A stretch of 64,000 nucleotides of DNA, taken from the NCBI RefSeq assembly GCF_003058085.1, contig NZ_QBUD01000002.1, forward strand, positions 558,001 to 622,000. The letters are read 5' to 3'. The notes beneath the pieces are model-generated. The model did not search any database and had not been told where the DNA came from. It was given only the letters and a program-made list of their open reading frames with translations. Below, piece after piece: positions 36,861 to 44,582 of the stretch (position 1 is the stretch's first letter; each line of letters begins with the position of its first letter). Both the position numbers and the translations under genes were made by a program. Source of the stretch: Yoonia sediminilitoris (GTDB taxonomy: Bacteria > Pseudomonadota > Alphaproteobacteria > Rhodobacterales > Rhodobacteraceae).

Positions 36861-37745
36861 CTAGGCCGCGCTGCGTGGGCGCGTCTGGTCCACCATGAAG
36901 GTCTCCAGCACCTGGGAAAGCTCCGGGTCCTCTGATGCAAGCTGCAAGGTGGCCTCGAGCATGCCTGCTTTCGATCCGCAGTCAAAGCGCGTCCCTGAAA
37001 AGCGGAAACCCGTAATCGGGCGGGTCGCGGCGCCTTTGGCGATTGCATCGGTCAGCTGGATTTCATTCCCCGCACCGGGGGGTTGCGTGCCAAGAGCGTC
37101 AAAGATGTCGGCGTCCAACACATAGCGTCCAATCACCGCCATTTGCGAAGGCGCTTTTTCGGGCGCGGGCTTTTCGACCATACCGTTGGCACGCGTCTTG
37201 CGCCCGTCCTGTCCGGTCACAGACAGGACCCCGTATTTCGAAACCTGGTCGGGCGCGACTGTCATGCTGGCAACCATATGCCCCCCTTCATAGGCAGCGA
37301 TCATTTCTGCAAGGCAGGGTGTCCCAAGGATAAGGTCATCGGGCAAGATTACAGCGACAGGACCATCAAGCACATGGTCGCGGGCGCAAAGAACCGCGTG
37401 ACCCAGCCCTTTTGGTTCCTCTTGAAAGGTGAAGACCACGTCGTCGTCCTGTGGATCAAGTGCGGCCTCTTTCAGTTCGTGGGCCAGCTTTTGCTTGCCG
37501 CGCGACACAAGCTCGCGGCGCAAGCGCAGGTCATCCATGACGTAGCGTTCAACTGCTGGCTTTGACGAATGTGAGACAAAGACCATCCGTTCGATCCCCG
37601 CCGCGCGCGCCTCGTCAATGGCGTATTGGATCAGCGGCGTGTCAAGCACCGGCAACAGCTCTTTCGGTGTCGCTTTTGTGGCGGGCAGGAAACGCGTGCC
37701 AAGGCCTGCGACAGGGAAAATTGCGGTGCGTACGGTATTTGTCAT
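36861..37745 (-). CDS. galU: UTP-glucose-1-phosphate uridylyltransferase
   Basis: A 294-residue nucleotidyltransferase making UDP-glucose from UTP and glucose 1-phosphate. The signature AIFPVAGLGTRFLPATKATP and KELLPVLDTPLIQYAIDEA open the protein. GLGHAVLCARDHV and the acceptor segment GMVEKPAPEKAPS also match GalU. The ATG at 37745 follows AAGGACA. It is the last gene of gpsA-phosphatase-ggpS-galU, 68 bases after ggpS, which suggests that it supplies the sugar donor for glucosylglycerol synthesis. It may also serve cell-wall polysaccharides. Confidence 0.95.
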   Translation of the reverse strand: MTNTVRTAIFPVAGLGTRFLPATKATPKELLPVLDTPLIQYAIDEARAAGIERMVFVSHSSKPAVERYVMDDLRLRRELVSRGKQKLAHELKEAALDPQDDDVVFTFQEEPKGLGHAVLCARDHVLDGPVAVILPDDLILGTPCLAEMIAAYEGGHMVASMTVAPDQVSKYGVLSVTGQDGRKTRANGMVEKPAPEKAPSQMAVIGRYVLDADIFDALGTQPPGAGNEIQLTDAIAKGAATRPITGFRFSGTRFDCGSKAGMLEATLQLASEDPELSQVLETFMVDQTRPRSAA

Positions 37746-37813
37746 CAAAGTGTCCTTTCAAGATACATGCTTTGCCCGATGATCGTGGCGCATGCTGGGA
37801 GGTGGGGGAAATA

Positions 37814-39307
37814 TCAGGCAACAGCCGGTTGATCGTTCGACACGCCGATCTCGAGCGTGCCCGGCCGCCAATTGCTGATATCGTCTGCTTTCACAGCCTG
37901 ACGCAGCTTTTTCATCCGGCCTTTGCGTTCCAGCGGCGGCATCGTCAAAGCCTGAATAATTGCAGAGTCCATGGCGCGGTGCGAGTATGGGTTGGCTGTC
38001 ACCGCATGGTGCAACTGAACGGCAGACCCCGCGAATTCCGACAGGACAAGCGCGCCGTCTTCGTCATAGCGCGACGCAATATACTCTTTGCAGACAAGGT
38101 TCATACCATCGGCCAGCGGTGTGATCCATGCAACATCGGCAGCGCGGTAATAGGCGACGAGCTCTTCAAGCGGCAAAGCGCGGGATATCAAGGCGACCGG
38201 TTGCCAATCCAATGTGCCAAAGCGCCCGTTGATACGTCCGGCAATCTGCTCGATTTCGGCCTGAATTTCAGCATAAGCCGTCATGTTCCGGTTGGCGGAC
38301 ACCGAAATATGCATCAGGCGTATCTTTGCATCCCGCAGATCAGGGTTTGCTTCCAGCACACGCTCGAAGGATGCAAGCTGCTGAACGCCACCCTTGGTGT
38401 AATCCGTCCGACCGACAGAGATAATCAGCGGCGATTCCCCCAACTCCTCGCGGATTTGGGCGACCTTCTGTTCGGTGTCCTCTGATCGCGCGACCGAGTC
38501 GAGATATTCGGTATTGACCCCCACCGGGCAAACACTGACCGCAGTGCGATGGCCTTCAAAGGTAATACTGTTGCGTACTGTGCGTTCGGTCAGGGCTGTG
38601 CCTTCGCTTATCAGCGTGGGGTCGACGGGAACGGTTTCACCTAAATCAACGTCGAACAGGCTATTCGCGACGGATACGAAGTTCTCGGCGTAGCGCGGGA
38701 TGTGAAAGCCCACGTCATCACAGGCCAAAAGACTGTTGACGATCTCGCGGCGCCACGGCAGCGCGTTGAACATGTCAGCAGACGGGAACGGCGTGTGGTG
38801 AAAGAAGGCGATGCGCACGTCGGGGCGCAAGGTGCGCAGATAACCGGGCACCAGCCACAGATTATAATCATGCACCCAGACCAAGGCGCCGTAAGCGGCC
38901 TCTTCGGCGGCCGCCTCTGCAAAGCGGCGGTTCACATCACGGAAATTATTCCAGTCAACAGGGTCGTAGTTGTACCGCTCCTGAAAGGCGTGAAGGATGG
39001 GCCAGAACGCCTCTTTCGACGTGATGTGGTAAAACTCACGCACCTGTTCTTCGGTCAGGGGCAGGCGGGACACGGTATATTGACCGTACTCGTCATCAAT
39101 TTCGATCTTTTGCTCGAAATCAGGGTCAGCAGGATCGTCCGCCAGTTTCCAGGCGATCCATGCGCTGTGATCAACACTGCCGAAAAAGCTTTTCAGCGTC
39201 GGCACAATTCCGTTCGGGCTTTTGTTTTCCCGGCGCACGACTTTGCCGTCTTCAACCGCTTCTTCGTAGGGCTGGCGGTGATAAACGATGACAAGATCAG
39301 ATGACAT
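37814..39307 (-). CDS. ggpS: Glucosylglycerol-phosphate synthase
   Basis: A 497-residue GT20 glycosyltransferase that joins glucose from a nucleotide sugar to glycerol 3-phosphate. The N terminus (LVIVYHRQPYEE, then RENKSPNGIVPTLKSFFGSV) follows cyanobacterial GgpS rather than OtsA, which I judge from the shared YHR-PY-E and SPNGI-PTLKSFF pattern. Other marks are WVHDYNLWLVPGYLR, FFHHTPFPSADMF and SVGRTDYTKGG. Neighbours supply both substrates: gpsA for glycerol 3-phosphate and galU for UDP-glucose. Cyanobacterial enzymes use ADP-glucose, so donor use here may differ. It starts 12 bases after the phosphatase gene. Confidence 0.88.
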   Translation of the reverse strand: MSSDLVIVYHRQPYEEAVEDGKVVRRENKSPNGIVPTLKSFFGSVDHSAWIAWKLADDPADPDFEQKIEIDDEYGQYTVSRLPLTEEQVREFYHITSKEAFWPILHAFQERYNYDPVDWNNFRDVNRRFAEAAAEEAAYGALVWVHDYNLWLVPGYLRTLRPDVRIAFFHHTPFPSADMFNALPWRREIVNSLLACDDVGFHIPRYAENFVSVANSLFDVDLGETVPVDPTLISEGTALTERTVRNSITFEGHRTAVSVCPVGVNTEYLDSVARSEDTEQKVAQIREELGESPLIISVGRTDYTKGGVQQLASFERVLEANPDLRDAKIRLMHISVSANRNMTAYAEIQAEIEQIAGRINGRFGTLDWQPVALISRALPLEELVAYYRAADVAWITPLADGMNLVCKEYIASRYDEDGALVLSEFAGSAVQLHHAVTANPYSHRAMDSAIIQALTMPPLERKGRMKKLRQAVKADDISNWRPGTLEIGVSNDQPAVA

Positions 39308-39319
39308 ATCGACTCCTTC

Positions 39320-40093
39320 TTATGCCTGCGTCAGCAGGCCGTGTTTCAAGATCGCCTCGGCAATGCCCGAGACGCCGACACCAGTGGCGCAATGCACATG
39401 CTGCTGCCCCTGCAGTTTCTCAACCAGACCCGGCTCTGACCCTCCGACGGCGACGGATGGCAGGCCAAGTTCAAGCATGGAAAGATCGTTCAGCGTATCG
39501 CCCGCAACCAGCGTCCGGCTGTTTTCGATACCAAGGGACGCAAGAAGCCTTAGCAGCGATGGTCCTTTGCTGACCCCCTTGGGCAGAACGTCGAAAAACC
39601 TGTTGTCAGAGACCAAAGCATCCAACCCAAGCTGTGCGACGATATCAAGGGCCTCTTGGTCAAACTCCTTTGCGTCAAGGTCATAGCTCACACGGTAGCG
39701 GAAGGCAGAGGACTGACGCGCAAGCCCTTTGATTTTCATCAAGGCGTTCTCGACCTTTGCATTCGCGTTGCCCCAGGCTTTCGCAATTTCTGCTTCCAGC
39801 TCTGCGATAGGGGCGACAAAGCCGTCGTGATCGAATTCGGCGATCGTGGTGCCGACGTCTCCGATCACATAGTCGGGCTTTGGAACGCCAGCGCGCACGG
39901 TTTCCCGGATGAATCCGGGGTCCCGACCGGTGACAAAAATCAATCCGACGCGGTGACGATTGTTTTCGATCCAGGCGTAGAAATCCTTGCGGTCCTGCTC
40001 GGTGCCACCAAGGAAGGTGCCATCAAGGTCGGTCGCAAGAACCATTTCCTTGTCAGAGATTTCGGTGACGGCGAATGATTCGTGACGGGTCAT
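39320..40093 (-). CDS. HAD-family (type IIB) phosphatase, probable glucosylglycerol-phosphate phosphatase
   Basis: A 257-residue HAD hydrolase. Motif I is ATDLDGTFLGGTE, motif II lies in FVTGRDPGFI, the lysine of motif III in PKGVSKGPSLLRLL, and motif IV is GDTLNDLSML. The cap is of the sucrose-phosphate or mannosyl-3-phosphoglycerate phosphatase type. From its place between gpsA (4-base ATGA overlap) and ggpS (12-base gap) it should dephosphorylate glucosylglycerol 3-phosphate. To my knowledge the cyanobacterial phosphatase GgpP/StpA belongs to a different Pfam family, so this would be a replacement. The start is supported by AAGGATATC before ATG at 40093. Confidence 0.82.
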   Translation of the reverse strand: MTRHESFAVTEISDKEMVLATDLDGTFLGGTEQDRKDFYAWIENNRHRVGLIFVTGRDPGFIRETVRAGVPKPDYVIGDVGTTIAEFDHDGFVAPIAELEAEIAKAWGNANAKVENALMKIKGLARQSSAFRYRVSYDLDAKEFDQEALDIVAQLGLDALVSDNRFFDVLPKGVSKGPSLLRLLASLGIENSRTLVAGDTLNDLSMLELGLPSVAVGGSEPGLVEKLQGQQHVHCATGVGVSGIAEAILKHGLLTQA

Positions 40094-41232
40094 GATATCC
40101 TTTCTGCAAGTGCTGCAATATCTTTGTCTGTTGCGGGGTGCGCAAAGGCGAGGTCCATCGACAAGGGTTCGGCTTCGATGGGGCGGGCCCAAAGCGCGGC
40201 AAATGACTGCCCCAGATCGGCGCCATCATGAAGGATGGCGCGCACGGTTTCGCAGATTGGCATGTTCACACCAATCTTGCGGGCAAGGTCTGTAATCGAA
40301 ACGGCATTGGCCTCGCCTTCAACAACGACGGGGCGGCCATCGAAACATTCGGCGCGCGGGGTGCCGGCGCCCAACTGCATCCCAAGGGACATGTTCCGCG
40401 AGGTCGGGCTGTTGCACGTCAACGTCAGATCACCAATGCCGGACAGACCTGTCAGCGTTTCGCGGCGGCCCCCAAGCGCGTTACCCAGCAGTTTCATCTC
40501 GTCCAGCCCGCGGGTAATCAATGCCGCGCGGCTGTTGTCAGCGAAACCAGCGCCGGTCAGCATACCGCAGGCCAGCGCGATGACGTTCTTGACAGCACCG
40601 CCGATCTCTACGCCGACAAGGTCGTCAGAAACATAGGCGCGGAAATGCTCGGTCGTCAGCGTTACGGCCAGACGTACAGCCGAACTTTCGTTCGGTGCAA
40701 GGCGGTCCAGCGGCGAAAAGGGAAAAGCGACTGTCGCCGCTGTGGGGTGGCGCAATATTGTTTCGCGGGCGAAAGTCGGTCCAGAGACGCATCCGATCGG
40801 ATGACCGCGCAGTTCTTCCTCGGCAATCTGGGTCATCAGGAGGCCGGTCTCGGCTTCGATCCCCTTGGCACAAACTGCCACAGGGACGCCGCTTTCCAGA
40901 TATTCACCAACCTGTCGGGACACGGACCGTACCGCGCTCGACGGTACGACGATCAAAACCACGTCCGCACCCTTTACCGCGTCCTCCATCTTGCGCACGG
41001 CGCAAAGCGACGGCGGCAAAGGCGCATCGGGAACATAAGAATCGTTGCGGTGATTGCGGTTGATGTCGCTGATTGCGGCCGTGTTGCGCCCCCAAATGCG
41101 CACATTTGTTCCGTCATCAGCAAGTGTCGCCGCAAGTGCAGTACCCCATGAGCCAATGCCAATGACGGCGGGTCGCTGGAATGGTTGAACAGGAGACGGC
41201 ACAGGGCCGCCATCGAAATGTCGGTGTTTCAT
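40090..41232 (-). CDS. gpsA: NAD(P)-dependent glycerol-3-phosphate dehydrogenase
   Basis: A 380-residue enzyme reducing dihydroxyacetone phosphate to glycerol 3-phosphate. The Rossmann motif AVIGIGSWGTALAATLADDG begins near residue 22. GADVVLIVVPSSAVRSV, GCVSGPTFARE and the catalytic lysine region VGVEIGGAVKNVIALACGML follow. It is longer than usual because of an N-terminal extension of about 20 residues; AGAGG before the ATG at 41232 supports it. As first gene of the ggpS operon it probably is a dedicated paralogue making the acceptor for glucosylglycerol, and a separate housekeeping gpsA elsewhere is likely but not visible. Confidence 0.93.
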   Translation of the reverse strand: MKHRHFDGGPVPSPVQPFQRPAVIGIGSWGTALAATLADDGTNVRIWGRNTAAISDINRNHRNDSYVPDAPLPPSLCAVRKMEDAVKGADVVLIVVPSSAVRSVSRQVGEYLESGVPVAVCAKGIEAETGLLMTQIAEEELRGHPIGCVSGPTFARETILRHPTAATVAFPFSPLDRLAPNESSAVRLAVTLTTEHFRAYVSDDLVGVEIGGAVKNVIALACGMLTGAGFADNSRAALITRGLDEMKLLGNALGGRRETLTGLSGIGDLTLTCNSPTSRNMSLGMQLGAGTPRAECFDGRPVVVEGEANAVSITDLARKIGVNMPICETVRAILHDGADLGQSFAALWARPIEAEPLSMDLAFAHPATDKDIAALAERIS

Positions 41233-41749
41233 ATGGACCTCTTTGGGAAGGACGTTCAGAGAATGACTGCATTGCGCTTGCCAAAGGCGCAGGCAGCTTC
41301 ACTCGGGGCGTTGTTATCGCTTACAGAACTATCATGACAAAAAACGTATGCGAAATTTGTCGAGGGTCAATGCTGCAATGCAGAAAATCTTACGTTTCTG
41401 CGTTTTCTCAAGGGTTCTGCCGTAAAGATGGGCGCATGACGAATTTGTAAATCCCTGTTAAATATACAGATTTAAGTCATTCGCCCAAAAAGTAATCAGC
41501 CGCGTTGATTTGAACGGATTTCGCGGCGTGGGCGCCACACATCACGGGCTATTCATTCAAACCTGTCATATTATGAACAAAGGGCAGGTTTGACCCTTGC
41601 GGCGCCGCGCATAAACCCCTTTCCTTTTTGAGCGTTTCGCCTTAGAGGCACGCATCTGCGCCGGGAATCTCTTTGCGCAGTCCCTCCACGGGCCTTTCTG
41701 GACGACATCCCGGATTGCGCCATCACCCTCTAGCTATAAGGAGCCCCCG
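41233..41749. other. Long intergenic region between divergent gpsA and rpsO
   Basis: This 517-base stretch has no convincing gene. It is A+T-rich near 41335-41500, where promoters of the divergent gpsA operon and rpsO should lie. It includes the inverted repeat at 41557-41593 and an AGCGTTTCGCCT repeat core near 41625. The rpsO ribosome-binding site (AAGGAG) is at its right end. The usual upstream neighbour truB is absent. Confidence 0.55.
41557..41593. promoter_or_regulatory. Nested inverted repeat upstream of rpsO
   Basis: TCAAACCTG (41557-41565) and CAGGTTTGA (41585-41593) are perfect 9-base arms separated by 19 bases. The spacer begins with a smaller dyad, TCATA-T-TATGA (41566-41576). 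The element lies about 157 bases before the rpsO start in the gpsA-rpsO gap. It could be a regulator site or an RNA hairpin in the rpsO leader. No matching family was recognised. Confidence 0.5.
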
Positions 41750-42019
41750 ATGTCGATTACTGCTGAAGAAAAAACACGGATCATGAAAGAATTCGCCACC
41801 AAAGAAGGCGACACAGGTTCCCCCGAAGTACAGGTTGCAATCCTGTCTTCGCGCATCGCGACCCTGACAGAGCATTTCAAGACCCACAAGAAAGACAACC
41901 ACGGCCGCCGTGGTCTGCTGAAGATGGTGGCCCTGCGCCGCAAGCTTCTGGACTACACTCGCGGCAAGGATGAGGCCCGCTATCAGGCCCTGATCAAGCG
42001 CCTGGGCCTGCGTCGCTAA
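41750..42019 (+). CDS. rpsO: 30S ribosomal protein S15
   Basis: An 89-residue ribosomal protein S15, a primary 16S rRNA binder of the small subunit. Family segments are [39 protein letters not shown] and [20 protein letters not shown]. The length is exact for the family. AAGGAG precedes the ATG. It has its own strong terminator. In many bacteria rpsO directly precedes pnp; here a minus-strand phosphate transporter and Nudix gene are inserted between them. Confidence 0.98.
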   Translation: MSITAEEKTRIMKEFATKEGDTGSPEVQVAILSSRIATLTEHFKTHKKDNHGRRGLLKMVALRRKLLDYTRGKDEARYQALIKRLGLRR

Positions 42020-42042
42020 AAGCGAAGCTGTTCTCTGATCAG

Positions 42043-42073
42043 AAAGGCCCATCGTCGGATGGGCCTTTTTTTA
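42043..42073 (+). terminator. Intrinsic terminator after rpsO
   Basis: The stem GGCCCATC-GTC-GGATGGGCC is followed by seven T residues, 24 bases after the rpsO stop. This is a textbook Rho-independent terminator for plus-strand transcription. Confidence 0.93.
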
Positions 42074-42201
42074 TTTTCAGAACAGCAAGGGCCATAACAC
42101 GCAAAGGACGCCCCACATAAGATTGACTTTGTCGGCAGCAAGCCAAACAAAGACCAGGCCCTTGGTGATGTTTCGATGACGGCCGATCTCGGGCCCTGGC
42201 C

Positions 42202-43686
42202 CTAACCCATCACCGTATTGATCAGGAAAAAGATAATCCCTGACAGCATGGCCGCAGCGGGTACGGTGATGATCCACGCAGCGATGATGGTCATGAAATG
42301 TGACCTGCGGACCAGTTTGCGCCTGCGCCGTTCTTCGGGGGCGTAGCTGGGCCGGTCAGGCATAGCGAGCCGCGCCTTTTTGATCCGCCGCTCTGCATCC
42401 CATTCGCGAAAGAAGCCAACGCCGAAGACGCCGCCCACGGCGATGTGGGTTGAACTGACAGGCAGCCCCAGCCAACTGGCCACAATGACAGTGATCGCGG
42501 CGGACAGTGCCACGCAATAGGCCCGCATCGGGTTCAGCTTTGTGATCTGACCACCGACCATGCGGATCAGCTTGGGCCCGAACAGGAATAGCCCGAATGA
42601 AATCCCCATTGCCCCGATCACCATGACCCAAAAGGGGATGCTGACGGAATCGGTGAAATTGCCCGATTGCGACGCCTGCACGATGGCCGCCAGTGGCCCC
42701 ACTGCGTTGGCCACGTCATTGGCCCCATGCGCAAAGCTGAGCAGTGCGGCAGAGACGACCAGCGGAATACCAAACAACACCTTGAGCGATCTATTGCGGT
42801 TCTCAAGCCCCTCGGATTGCTTGCGGATCGTCGGAATCATCGCGACCCAGACCAGTGCGCCGATGGCTGCACCAATCAATAGCGCTGTCGGCATGTCGAT
42901 CTTGATGATCTTCTTAAGCCCTTTCAGCGCCAGATAGGCAGCAAATGTGCCCGCCATGATCCCGACCAGAACAGGCACCCACTTGCGGGCCGCTGCGATC
43001 TTGTCGTCCTGATAGATGATCCGCGACTTGATCAGCCACAGGAACGCGGCTGCAATTGCCCCGCCCAGAACCGGTGAAATCACCCAGCTGGCCGCGATCG
43101 CCCCCATGGTGGACCAGTCGACGGCTGCAAAACCAGCCGCCGCGATCCCTGCGCCCATCACGCCCCCCACGACCGAATGGGTAGTCGAAACCGGCGCACC
43201 AACCCATGTGGCCAGATTGACCCACAGCGCCGCAGACAGAAGTGCGGCCATCATTGCCCAGATAAAGACTGACGCCGTGCCCATGCTTTCGGGGGCGATG
43301 ATGCCCTTGGCAATGGTTGACACCACATCACCCCCGGCGATCAGCGCGCCTGCACTTTCAAACACAACCGCAATCGCAATCGCACCGCCCATAGTCAGCG
43401 CGTTGGCCCCCACCGCAGGCCCCATATTGTTGGCAACATCATTCGCGCCGATGTTCAGCGCCATATAGGCCCCCAGACAGGCGGCAATCACGACAATCAG
43501 CGAATTGCTGGTTTGCCCAAAGAACAACATCGCAGCGATGCCAGCCAACACCACAAACACAAGCGAAATGCCCGGACCAACCATCGGCCGCGACACATAG
43601 CTCGTCGCCAGTTCAAGGTTCGAGTAACGCGCCAGATCCCGATCCAGGGTTTCAAGGTGGCGTGGATCGCCCTGTTGCTCTGTCAT
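42202..43686 (-). CDS. Inorganic phosphate transporter, Pit family
   Basis: A 494-residue integral membrane protein with about 10-12 hydrophobic helices. It has the two internally repeated PiT signatures (ALNIGANDVANNMGPAVGAN in the first half and SFAHGANDVANAVGPLAAIV in the second), which form the phosphate/cation site. It imports phosphate by proton or metal-phosphate symport in the inner membrane. The ATG at 43686 follows GGGAGAG; an in-frame GTG at 43701 is less likely. No PhoU-like partner (usual with some Pit genes) is adjacent. Confidence 0.92.
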   Translation of the reverse strand: MTEQQGDPRHLETLDRDLARYSNLELATSYVSRPMVGPGISLVFVVLAGIAAMLFFGQTSNSLIVVIAACLGAYMALNIGANDVANNMGPAVGANALTMGGAIAIAVVFESAGALIAGGDVVSTIAKGIIAPESMGTASVFIWAMMAALLSAALWVNLATWVGAPVSTTHSVVGGVMGAGIAAAGFAAVDWSTMGAIAASWVISPVLGGAIAAAFLWLIKSRIIYQDDKIAAARKWVPVLVGIMAGTFAAYLALKGLKKIIKIDMPTALLIGAAIGALVWVAMIPTIRKQSEGLENRNRSLKVLFGIPLVVSAALLSFAHGANDVANAVGPLAAIVQASQSGNFTDSVSIPFWVMVIGAMGISFGLFLFGPKLIRMVGGQITKLNPMRAYCVALSAAITVIVASWLGLPVSSTHIAVGGVFGVGFFREWDAERRIKKARLAMPDRPSYAPEERRRRKLVRRSHFMTIIAAWIITVPAAAMLSGIIFFLINTVMG

Positions 43687-43771
43687 GATGGTCTCTCCCA
43701 CTATTGGGAAAAACCACTAGCCCTGACCACCGTCCGAAAGCAACCCGGCAATGTGTGCCGGGCATGATTTC

Positions 43772-44230
43772 CTACTGACTGAGGAAAAGCGACTTCAACT
43801 CGTCCTCATTGACCATCGCGGCGGCGGCATCTGCCTTGACCCATTTGCGGGTCCGTTCATGCGCCTCGGGGAAATCCTCGGAAAGGTCCTTGACCGCGAC
43901 GGCATAGACCAGTGTTTCAACCGGAATTTCCAGACCGGTATCCTGACGTTTTTGATAACTGTAGCTGCCGACGGGGTTTTTGGTCACTTTGCTGTTGCGC
44001 ACGCCCGCCTCTTCCCAGGCTTCCTGCAATGCGGCCTCGTTCGACTTGAGTCCACGGATCGGCCAACCCTTGGGGATGATCCAGCGGCCTGTGTCACGGC
44101 TTGTGACAAGCAGATATTCTTTGTCGTCGCCATCGCCCCGATGGCAAAGGGCGGCAACCTGCAACCTTTTGGGACGCTGCAACAAGGGGGCCAGGACAGA
44201 GGCCCAGACCGTTCGTATGACGGTGTTCAT
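43772..44230 (-). CDS. Nudix hydrolase
   Basis: A 152-residue pyrophosphohydrolase of the Nudix superfamily. The Nudix box is recognisable as GLKSNEAALQEAWEEAGV, with Gln in place of the usual Arg before the first Glu of REUxEE, which is common in the alphaproteobacterial DIPP-like subgroup. WIIPKGWP precedes the box. The substrate could be diphosphoinositol polyphosphate-like or a nucleoside diphosphate derivative; the sequence does not decide. The ATG at 44230 follows GAGTGG. It lies on the strand opposite to rpsO and pnp, between them. Confidence 0.87.
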   Translation of the reverse strand: MNTVIRTVWASVLAPLLQRPKRLQVAALCHRGDGDDKEYLLVTSRDTGRWIIPKGWPIRGLKSNEAALQEAWEEAGVRNSKVTKNPVGSYSYQKRQDTGLEIPVETLVYAVAVKDLSEDFPEAHERTRKWVKADAAAAMVNEDELKSLFLSQ

Positions 44231-44582
44231 TTTGAAACCACTCAATATTTTTCTTCTTTTGAAACTCTATGTAGGTCATTGAACGGAAAGATTCAAATTT
44301 TTGGTTATCGCCGCTGGATTGCAGGGAAAAACAGCATTGCACGCCACGGGTGCAAGCCAAAACGAGGCTGCGGTTGGCCGCGTCGCCAAAACAAGCTGCT
44401 GACGGCCCGGCTGCGTCGTGATCATCCGCTTCCCCTTCCCAAAGCGCTGAAAACCCGCTATGGCCCGAAAATCTTGAAAAGACCGGCGCCCGCATTCCAG
44501 CGCCTGAACAAAAGAAGATACCGGAATGAGGGGGAATACGCCCCCTACGCAAAAAACGGGGCTGCGGCCCAACTAGGAAAAC
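44231..44582. other. Leader region of pnp
   Basis: This 352-base gap separates the Nudix gene (minus) from pnp (plus). No credible gene is seen. It should contain the pnp promoter and an RNA leader. A hairpin GAGGGGG-AATAC-GCCCCCT lies at 44527-44545. In enterobacteria the pnp leader is an RNase III autoregulation site; whether that holds here cannot be told. Confidence 0.45.

Noticed and set aside
37814-39307. Annotation as trehalose-6-phosphate synthase (otsA)
   Set aside because: The N terminus follows the GgpS pattern and the operon contains gpsA, which supplies glycerol 3-phosphate rather than glucose 6-phosphate.
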